Shown one piece after another: positions 53,306 to 61,664 of a DNA stretch of 64,000 nucleotides. The position numbers and the translations under genes were made by a program. The stretch lies in the NCBI GenBank assembly GCA_020746995.1, contig JAGPXD010000002.1, forward strand, positions 4,960,001-5,024,000. The letters are read 5' to 3'. The notes beneath the pieces are model-generated. The model did not search any database. It was not told where the DNA came from and was given only the letters and a program-made list of their open reading frames with translations. Numbering within the stretch: position 1 is the first letter of the stretch; the number at the start of each line of letters is the position of its first letter. The DNA comes from Plectosphaerella cucumerina (Eukaryota; Ascomycota; Sordariomycetes; Glomerellales; Plectosphaerellaceae).

Positions 53306-54673
53306 ATGGTTCCCTCGGTCCTCTCTACAGCCAGGGCCCTTCTGGCCGCCGGCCTCCTCGCCGTGCCTGCACTCGCCGCCACCAACTGCTCCGCTCCCGC
53401 CCCCGAGACCTCTGCCCCGGGAGGTAGCAGCCAGCACTTTGGCGCCATCGACACGTACCTCGACTCCCTCTCCGCCGATCTGCAGGACATCAGCAAGCAG
53501 ATCCATGACAACCCCGAGCTGGGCTGGCAAGAGACCTTTGCCCACGATCTCCTGACAACCTACCTTGAGGGTCAGGACGGGTGGAACGTCACCCGCTCCG
53601 TCAAGGGCATCGAGACCGCTTTCATGGCTGTCTTCACCGGCAGTGGCGACGGCCCTATCGTCAGCTTCCAGGCCGAGTATGACGCCCTGCCCAACCTCGG
53701 CCACGCCTGCGGCCACAACCTCATCGCCACGGCCTCTCTGGGCGGTGCCCTTGCTGCCGCCGAGATCATGCGCCAGGAGAACCTGCCCGGCAAGGTCATC
53801 CTCTTCGGCACCCCCGCAGAGGAGTCATACGGCGGAAAGGTGGTCATGCTCGACGCTGGAGTCTTCAGCGATGCCGCTATCGATGTGTCCATCATGGCCC
53901 ACCCCACCAACGGACCTGACAGTCAGTACATGTTCACACAGGCGACGGACCGCTGCGACATCGAGTTCTACGGCAAGACATCCCACGCCGCCGCCGCTCC
54001 CTGGCAGGGCCTCAATGCCCAGGATGGCATCCTCCTCGCCAACAGCTGCGTCGCCTTCCTGCGCCAGCAGATCCGCCCGACTGACCGTATGCACGGCATC
54101 ATCACCTCGGGCGGCACCAGCATCAACGTCATTCCCAGCCTGGCCTCGGGCTCCTACCAGCTCCGCGCCAAGAACCAGGAGGAGCTCGCCGAACTGACCG
54201 AGCGCTTCGTCAACTGCTTCGAGGCCGGCGCCCTCGGCACCGGCACCCAGCTGAACTTCACGATGCGTCCCAATGGGTATGCAGACATGGTGAACAACGA
54301 TGTCATGGCCGCGGCCTATGCAGCCTACAACGCCGAGCAGGGCGTCTCCATGCCTGACCCGTCGCTCGAGAAGCTCAAGGAACCCTCTGGCTCGACCGAC
54401 CAGGGCAACGTCAGCTACGACTTCCCCTCGATCCACCCTTCGTTCCAGATCTATCACGAGAATGGTACCGCCCCGTCTGGCGCCCCTCACACGGCCGAGT
54501 TTGAGGTTGCCGCCGGTAGCAAGGCCTCGTTTGAGAAGACGCTCCTGGTGGCCAAGAGCCTTGCCGGTGTTGCTGTTGACGTGCTGACCGTCGAGGGCAT
54601 GTTGGACAAGGTGAAGGAGGAATTCAGCCAGACTGTTCCTTCGGCTGTGAGGAAGTACAAGTACAGGGCTTGA
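53306..54673 (+). CDS. Secreted M20-family peptidase/amidohydrolase
   Basis: Intronless, 455 aa. The signal peptide is MVPSVLSTARALLAAGLLAVPALAA, followed by a mature N-terminus with several potential N-glycosylation sites. The M20D metal and catalytic motifs are visible: AEYDALPNLGHACGHN (ligand His133/His137), FGTPAEESYGGK (general base Glu), SIMAHPTNGPD, and TSHAAAAPWQGLNAQDG with the dimerisation-type lid. C-terminal FPSIHPSFQIY and AGSKASF are typical of the PM20D2-like aminoacyl/dipeptide hydrolases. The secretion signal distinguishes it from the usual cytosolic aminobenzoyl-glutamate hydrolases. Convergent with the alpha/beta hydrolase, 81 bp apart. Confidence 0.9.
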   Translation: MVPSVLSTARALLAAGLLAVPALAATNCSAPAPETSAPGGSSQHFGAIDTYLDSLSADLQDISKQIHDNPELGWQETFAHDLLTTYLEGQDGWNVTRSVKGIETAFMAVFTGSGDGPIVSFQAEYDALPNLGHACGHNLIATASLGGALAAAEIMRQENLPGKVILFGTPAEESYGGKVVMLDAGVFSDAAIDVSIMAHPTNGPDSQYMFTQATDRCDIEFYGKTSHAAAAPWQGLNAQDGILLANSCVAFLRQQIRPTDRMHGIITSGGTSINVIPSLASGSYQLRAKNQEELAELTERFVNCFEAGALGTGTQLNFTMRPNGYADMVNNDVMAAAYAAYNAEQGVSMPDPSLEKLKEPSGSTDQGNVSYDFPSIHPSFQIYHENGTAPSGAPHTAEFEVAAGSKASFEKTLLVAKSLAGVAVDVLTVEGMLDKVKEEFSQTVPSAVRKYKYRA

Positions 54674-54754
54674 TTTAGAAGCTTATACTTATGAAATAAT
54701 GAAGACGGTGACGAGATTACTTGAGCTCTTCAGTCAATTATCGTAATGATCATA

Positions 54755-55672
54755 TCATCGAAGGGATGCTTCAAGGCCACCCAACCATCTTCCCAGCTCG
54801 ACGCCGAGCTGTGCCGCTTGGTCGTACATGATGAGATGACCCGCTCCTTCAATCGCTACCACCTCTCTCGCTCCGAGGGCATCCCCAAGCCTCTGCGCAG
54901 TCTCTACAGGAATCCAGCGGTCCTGAGAACCCCATATGATCTTGATAGGCATCTTCTTGCCCACCTCGCCGTACCTGCCCTCGACCGCATCCGTGTTTCT
55001 CGAATCGGCCTGACACAGCTGGCGCACGAATCCTCGTTTCCCCTCGTCGCTTAGCCATGGCTTCTTCAGCATGTCCATCGTCTCTTTTGGAACTTCGGCA
55101 AAGGCCGCATCGCGGATGTAGCGCTCCAAGATTTCTTCAAACTCGACGTCTGGGAGTCCCTCATAGTGCCGCGGGTTTTCTGCCACCGACTTGAACAAAG
55201 ACTGCCCAAAAGGTCCAATCGCGACAACGTCGATCAGACACAAGCTCGCGTACTGGCAATCGTGGAGCAGGTGTGCCCTCAGGCTCATGAGACCTGCGTG
55301 GTCATGCGCGACGACATGCGCTTGTTGCTCGCCCCAGTCTGCCTGCCAGGACTGGAATAGGGCAGAGAAGGCCTCAGACTGCCGAGCGAGATCTGCGTCC
55401 AACTCCGAGGTTCGGCAAGAGAAGGTCGGCGTGGTTCCAGGCAGAGGCTTCTCGATGGGAGATTCGCCAAAGCCGGGGTTGTCGAAGAGATAGACGTGAA
55501 ACTGTCGAGACAGGGCGATCGCAAATGGCTCCCAGACACGAGATGACCATGGGGTTCCGTGGATGAACACAAGCGGAGGCGCTTCAGGGGCGCCCAGAGA
55601 TGTCCATTTGATGGTGTAGCTATGCGTTGCGTTCTGGTACTCGAAAGCGTTGTCGAGGGATGTGGACGACAT
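54755..55672 (-). CDS. Alpha/beta hydrolase with Asp nucleophile (dehalogenase/epoxide hydrolase-like)
   Basis: Intronless, 305 aa. HG oxyanion segment FIHGTPWSSRVW, DNPGFGESP, nucleophile elbow VVAHDHAGLMS with Asp124 in place of Ser, cap region ~135-235, acid motif IIWGSQDRWIP (Asp251) and His279 in EGAGHLIMYD. An Asp nucleophile in an HDxAG elbow is the hallmark of haloalkane dehalogenases and epoxide hydrolases, which work through an alkyl-enzyme ester. The catalytic set is intact. The start MSSTSL is the only ATG before the fold. Cytosolic; substrate unknown. Confidence 0.85.
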   Translation of the reverse strand: MSSTSLDNAFEYQNATHSYTIKWTSLGAPEAPPLVFIHGTPWSSRVWEPFAIALSRQFHVYLFDNPGFGESPIEKPLPGTTPTFSCRTSELDADLARQSEAFSALFQSWQADWGEQQAHVVAHDHAGLMSLRAHLLHDCQYASLCLIDVVAIGPFGQSLFKSVAENPRHYEGLPDVEFEEILERYIRDAAFAEVPKETMDMLKKPWLSDEGKRGFVRQLCQADSRNTDAVEGRYGEVGKKMPIKIIWGSQDRWIPVETAQRLGDALGAREVVAIEGAGHLIMYDQAAQLGVELGRWLGGLEASLR

Positions 55673-57071
55673 TCTGGGAGACTATGAGGCTGGCCGTCGG
55701 GTATTAGGAGAATGACAACAGAGGCCAACATTTAATTGTGTGCCGTGGGAGTGTTCGCTTTATATCGAGGGTCAAATATGCCAGGCTTACATGTCGAGAA
55801 CGCCCTTCACATCTAGTGGCGACGTCGATCATCACCACTGCCATTGGCTGTGCTGCAGGGAGCATTGCTGCCTTGGCATGACGTCGATATCTTTTGCACC
55901 GTCATTATTACTTCGGGTCCTCTTCTTCGGTTCTCGATTCTGATATCCCATCAATTGCCTGTCTCGCCGGTAAGCCGCATGGATATCGAGCACGACCACA
56001 TCGCTGGTCTTGGCTCGACTCTTAACTCGGCGTCTTTTGCCTTCGCTGTGTACTAAAGAATTAGTTTGCAAATGCACGATGAGTGATGCGATGTTTGGAT
56101 ACTGTTGGAAGCGTCAAATCTAAGGGTCCTGGGGTTGATGGAAGTTCCATTGTATTTGATTTGCTGCACCTCGAGAAACTCGGCCGACGCAATAGAAAAC
56201 TCTCCACTTCGGAGTGGCCGGCGACCCTCAAAGCAGCCTACCATGGTCAAAAAGCGAGGTCTTTTTCAGTTGTGCGTTGACTCGAGCTATGGGGAATCTG
56301 GAAGCATGCCTACCTGGTCCTGGAGTTTTCATATGAATGACTCGTCGTTATCGACCATCGTCAACAAAAGCCATCACCTCCAACACCACCACCATTAGCA
56401 TAAGACGATATCGCTATTCCCCTGGCGCGCGTCTCCCGAGATACATTGTACTGCCCGCAGTGTCACCCTCCGCATTTAACTTCAGGCCCAAGCTCCCCTG
56501 GGACACGCCGGCCTTTGTAAGGGGTGGAGGTCCGCGGGTAAACGCCAACGGTGTAACCCACCACGGACGGCAGAGCCGGCTTGGAAAACCGCATGAGGCG
56601 GCGAGTCAGTGCGTGCTAGCCCCGGGACTCGCCCCAACAATAGAGCATCGCCGTGCCACACGAGCCGTGGATGACCATACGCTGCCCGCTGACTGGCCGA
56701 CGAGACCCCTGAAGCCCGGCAGTGCTCCGCCGGGACCCCTTACGAAGTTGTGATCCAGGGGCATCGCCGGCCGAAGGGGCGAGTACCGAGAGGCGAGGGC
56801 CGAAAGGCTGGTGGATGCAAATCTAAATGCCTGGACGAAGAAGCTTCCATGGCAAGGGGGGTGGTCCATGACGTCCCGAGGCACGACACATGCTGATGGG
56901 AAAGCGGGAGGGTATTCGTAGTTGAAAAGAAAAGCTTTTCCCCTGTCCTCCCCCGTGTCATATTTGTTGTCTTGTCGTTCGCCCGTCACTCGTTTGTCGC
57001 CATCGTCACTCGTTTGTCGCCATCGTCACCACACGCGCAACCCTTCAAGTTCGCACCCTCCAGTCGCTACC
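55673..57071. other. Intergenic with short tandem repeat in leader
   Basis: 1.4 kb between divergent genes. No gene identified. At 56984-57030 a 20 bp unit repeats 2.35 times just before the heme-thiolate peroxidase ATG. Confidence 0.5.
56984..57030 (+). repeat. 20 bp tandem repeat (2.35 copies)
   Basis: The unit CGTCACTCGTTTGTCGCCAT is exact at 56984-57003 and 57004-57023, followed by CGTCACC. It lies 40-90 bp before the heme-thiolate peroxidase start codon, probably inside the 5' UTR or core promoter. Confidence 0.9.
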
Positions 57072-57978
57072 ATGCAGTTCAGCACCGCCGCCCTCCTGAC
57101 CGTCACCCTCGCTGCCGAGGCTCTGGCTTACCCCAGCTCTGCCAATCCCTGGAAGGCTCCTGGCCCGAACGACCGTACGTGCCCAAAGTCCATTCGACCT
57201 CTCTGGCAAGGCGCCTGACGACTGACACCCCAAACCAGGCCGCAGCCCGTGCCCCATGGTGAACTCGCTCGCCAACCACGGCTACCTCCCCCGCGATGGC
57301 CTGAACATCTCTCTCGCCGACCTCATCGTCGGCTTCACCGATGCCGTCAACCTGGACCCGGCCGCTACGACCCTGGTGGGCAGCAAGGCGCTGACGACCT
57401 CCACCACCGGCAACAACGCCACCTTCAACCTCGACGACCTTCGCACCCACGGAGGTAAGTAATTTTTGCAAGGCTTTTCTTCCAATATCCCAGACGCTAA
57501 CCCTTTCCCAAAGTCATCGAGCACGACGGCAGCCTGAGCCGTAACGACATCTTCTTCGGCGATAACTACAGCTTCAACAAGACCATTTGGGGCTCCGTCG
57601 CCGCCCACTTCATCAACGAGACCATCTCCATCCCCACCGCTGCTGCCGCCAGGAAGGCCCGTCTCGCCGCTGCCGCTGCCGCGAACCCCGAGTTCAGCCT
57701 CAACGCCGACGGCACCCAGTTCAGCTTCATCGAGACGGCTCTCTACCTGTCCGTGTTCGGCAACATCAACAACGGAAACGCCGTGACCAAGCACGTCCGC
57801 GTCCTGTTCGGTGAGTTCGGTAGAGCGCCTTCGCCATTGGGAGATGTTATGCTAACGATGGTGGTCTTCAGAGGAGGAGCGCCTGCCCTTCTGCGAGGGC
57901 TTCAAGAGGTCGGACGCGGTCATCACCGCCGCGGGTATCCTGGGCCTCGTGAGCAAGGTCGCCGTTGCCAGCGCGTAA
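57072..57978 (+). CDS. Secreted heme-thiolate peroxidase (chloroperoxidase/unspecific peroxygenase family, short type)
   Basis: Peroxide-driven halogenating or oxyfunctionalising enzyme, 240 aa. Exons 57072-57174, 57239-57454, 57514-57810 and 57872-57978. Signal peptide MQFSTAALLTVTLAAEALA; the heme-thiolate motif SPCPMVNSLANHGYLPRDG has the proximal Cys39; distal acid motif EHDGSLSRND (Glu109-His110-Asp111); NNGNAVTKHVRVLF and a C-terminal LPFCEGFKRS follow. Size and motifs fit the short peroxygenase group. The 5' leader holds a 20 bp tandem repeat. The intron positions all keep phase, and the second sits directly before the EHD motif. Confidence 0.9.
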
Positions 57979-59001
57979 TGGAACATAGACGCGGTACATC
58001 ATGAGGGTACAGGGCAGTCGCATGTATGAACCCATGCTCTGCTACCGGATATCTCATGGATACCTAGTAATGTCAAACAACGTCAAAGATCTCCTGCTCT
58101 TAGTGACTTCTGCACTCAGTGGTGTAGTGTCGTCAAGGCACGTCAGCGTCCGTGCCTTTATTCAAGGCACTCACTCGACATACCTGGCACCTCGATGGTC
58201 TTGGATGAGGCGCATCTCGCGGCATGCCGGAAGTCGATGGGAAGTCTGCAGTGAGACACTCCATCGCCAGGTGCGAGGAGCCTTGGCCATGATGTGCGAC
58301 TGCATACGACGAGGGAGGTCTTGCCTCTGATTCAATGTCGTGAGAGCTGCTTATCTTGCAACTGCAGCTGGCCCAATCAAGTGTGCATCGGAAGTGCTGC
58401 TTTACTCCAAGCAAGTTGGCAGTGGTCTCCGTGATCTTTCGAACTCGCAGCGGGGGTGGCAACGCAACTTTCCGTTACCTACGCATCGTCTTTGGAGACT
58501 GGGAGTTGTGCTACCAGCAAGCGTGTTCCAGAGCAAGCCGGTGCCGGGGACGAGAGTGTTGATGAGTGTCTCCCCTTGCTCCCCCAACCCATGATGCCTA
58601 GCTTCTGACGCCATGGCGATCGGCCTGGTGCAGCACCTTTGAATGCGACCTCGACCAATTCACAGCGAAGAACTGGCGATTTCGGTGTTTGCTTCGGCGC
58701 TGTGGCTGCAGGATGATGGCGTGATTGCGGGTAAGCATCGCGAACGGCGGGTCTTCGCAGCCATCGTCGGCCTCGTCCCGACATCTCGTCAGAACGTCGG
58801 ACGATTATCTGATTACACCATCCGAAAAATGGTGTCGATGATTTCCCTCTCGGGCGAACGGCGCTGTGGTATAATAGTCCGGGATGCTGCAGTCGGAGTG
58901 GTCGAACGCTCTTGCTGCTATTCCTGCCCCTTCACCAGAAGTCAAGCTCACCAACAATCCAACGACTACCGTCCCCTCGATACGACGACACAAGCCGTAC
59001 G
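57979..59001. other. Intergenic
   Basis: 1.0 kb without a supportable gene; contains the 3' flank of the peroxidase and the promoter of the MFS transporter. Confidence 0.5.
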
Positions 59002-60689
59002 ATGGCTGACGAGAAGAACGTCAAGGAAGAGGCCCAGCCTCAGGAGGCCTTGCCATCTAAGGGCAGGACGGTCACGGAGAAGAACGCCGACGTGACCCTC
59101 CGGCTGCTCGAGAAGCATGGCGACGAGTTTGGACCGCTGACCCCCGAGGCGGAGAAGAAGCTACGCCGGAAGCTCTATCTGCGCATTATGACGTTGCTAT
59201 CCGCCATCAACATCATGCTCTTCGTACGTGGCGTCTTCGATTCGCGAGATGTGATATGCTGACTCGGAGGTGTGAAGGTCGACAAGTCGACGCTCGGGTA
59301 CTCGGCGATTCTGGGGCTCTTCGAAGAGACAGGCATCCGCCAGGCTCAGTACAACAACCTGAACACCATGTTCTACGTCGGTAAGAACTCTTTCCTGGTC
59401 CGAATGTCGACAACGTGCTGACTGGCCCAGGCTACCTTGCGTTCCAATGGCCCGGCCACTATCTGATGCAGCGGCTTCCCTTCGGCAAATACGTGGCGGG
59501 GACCATCTTCGCGTGGTCGGCCATCATCTTCCTGCACTGCGTGGCGACACGATACGAGGGCCTCATTGTGATGCGACTGGCCCTCGGTGCGGCCGAGGCA
59601 GTCATCGTGCCTGCCATGGAGATTACGATTGGCATGTTCTTTAACCGCCACGAACAGTCGTTCTTGCAGCCGGTGCTCTGGATCACATGCCAGGCAGCGC
59701 CGGTGGTGACGGGCTTCCTTTCGTACGGTCTGCTTTGGACGACGGGCCCGGTGCTGCCGTGGAAGCTGCTGCACGTCGTGACGGGCGGTCTGACGCTGAT
59801 CCTGGCGGTGTGGGTGTGGTTCGACTATCCCAGCAACCCGGCCGAGGCGCGGTTCTTGACGCTCGAGGAGAAGGTGCAGGTTATCCGGCGTGTGCACAAG
59901 GCGCAGCAGAGCTCGATCGAGCAGAAGCACTTCAAGAAGGAGCAGTTCATCGAGACGATGAAGGACCCCGTGTCGTGGCTGTTTGCGCTGCAGTCCTTCA
60001 CGCTCATGTACTCGAACAACCTCAACTATGGGCAGAAGAACCTCATCACGACGTCCATCGGCATCAAGCCGCTGGGGTCGACGCTGGTGGCTGCGGCGGG
60101 CGGGGGTTTCGGCGTGGCGTGCTGCATCGTGGCGACGTTTGCCCTTCGTCGCTGGCCGCGGAACCTCGCTCTGCACGGCACCGTGTGGTGTATGCCTGCC
60201 GTTGCTGGTGGTATCGCCATGACGACGGTGAACTGGGAGCGCAAGATCGGGCTGCTGGGGTGTCTGATCCTCGCCGCATCGACTTATGGCGTGACCTATA
60301 TCATCGCTTTGGGATGGACAACATCGACAGCGGCCGGCTACACGAAGAAGCTGACGCGCAACGTCATGTTCATGCTGGGCTACAGCGTGGGAAATCTCGT
60401 GTCGCCGCAGATTTGGGTGCCGAGCGCCGCGCCGCGGTTCTACGGGGCTTGGGCGTCCATGATCTCGGTAAGCTGGATCGGTACACCGGTGATCCTGTGG
60501 GTGATTCGGTTCATCTTGATGCGGCGCAATGCCGAGAGGCGCGAGTACATTGCTGGGCTGAGCGACGACGAGCGCGAGGGCTGGGTCGAACAGGTCGACG
60601 AGAGCGGGCACACGGTCCGGGTGAAGGTTGACCTGGCGGTGTTGGACCTGACGGACTTGCAGAACAAGCAGTTCATCTACCCGATCTGA
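59002..60689 (+). CDS. MFS transporter, anion:cation symporter (ACS/allantoate permease) type
   Basis: Importer of organic anions (for example allantoate, nicotinate, pantothenate or biotin relatives); 527 aa. Exons 59002-59223, 59278-59380 and 59431-60689, the second intron splitting FYVG|YLAFQWPG. Typical features are the cytosolic N-tail, the conserved VDKSTLGYSAILG TM1 start, RLALGAAEAVIVPAMEITIGMFF, DYPSNPAEARFLTLEEKVQVIRR before the central loop, and SNNLNYGQKNLITTSIGI in the second half. About twelve membrane segments. C-tail with IYPI. The strong acidic C-terminal region may control turnover. Substrate cannot be told from sequence. Confidence 0.92.
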
Positions 60690-61664
60690 GGAGAAGGAGG
60701 AGGTTGCTGAGGAGAGGAATTCGGCAGCAAGCCATGTCTTGTATTTCGAAGAGAAGTAGGGTGGTCGATGGTGGTGTCAGGCGTCGATGATGATCGGCGG
60801 TCAGCACGGACACAACGTGAAGGGTCACGATGTCGTCGGCTGGAATGAGGATGCAATTCCTGCTCGTGCCTTGAAGCTCGCTGCCCTGTCTTGGCTTGCC
60901 GGTGCCGGCTCAGCTGTGCAGCTCGTTAGGAGACAGCACCACTCCGCAACAGGGGTCATCGGTGCACAAGACCCCGCAATAGCGCGCCGGGAGCCGGGGT
61001 GTGGTGCTGGTGCCGACCGTTGTGCGTGCATCGTGCATCGCGTTGCATGAATAAACATTGACGGGTTGGAGATTGGCATGTCCAGGTGAGGGGCAGCGCC
61101 GCCAACGGGAGGAGTGTGACGTGGAGAAGGTTGGAAGGGTGGCCAATTTGTTTTGATATTTTTGGGGCTTGTGTTTACTTTGTTTGCCCAGGTCGAGTTG
61201 ACAAGAGGGGAAACAAATATAGCCCACGATGTGATACCCCGGAGTTCGGGCGGATGGTCGGCCTTTTTACTCTCTTCGCGTGTGTCTTGTCTCTGGTGGA
61301 TGACTCTCCGTGATGCAAAACTTGTCCTCTCGCAAAAACTCGTCCCGTCGTTTGATTCTCGCCCTCATCTCGGATGCCCGAATCAGCTTACCCTTTTGCC
61401 GCTGAAGTCACGAACCGGAGGCCCGCCAAAGTGGCCCACGGGCAGGTCACACCGCACCGCTAAGACAATTTACAGTGGACGAACCCGGCGACGGGGGGCC
61501 ACTCACAGCACTCGTCCACCACCTGACCTGCAGGACGCCATTGAGCGCGGACTGGCGCGCAGGTACCTCGTCACCCAGTTCTGGCTTGGGATGAACCTCT
61601 GCCACCATCTGGCCTGAGAAACCAAATCAAGCACCGCACCCAACCTGAACCCTCCACCAAAAGG
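60690..61664. other. Intergenic
   Basis: 975 bp with no supported coding sequence, containing the promoter of the partial gene at the right edge. Confidence 0.5.
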
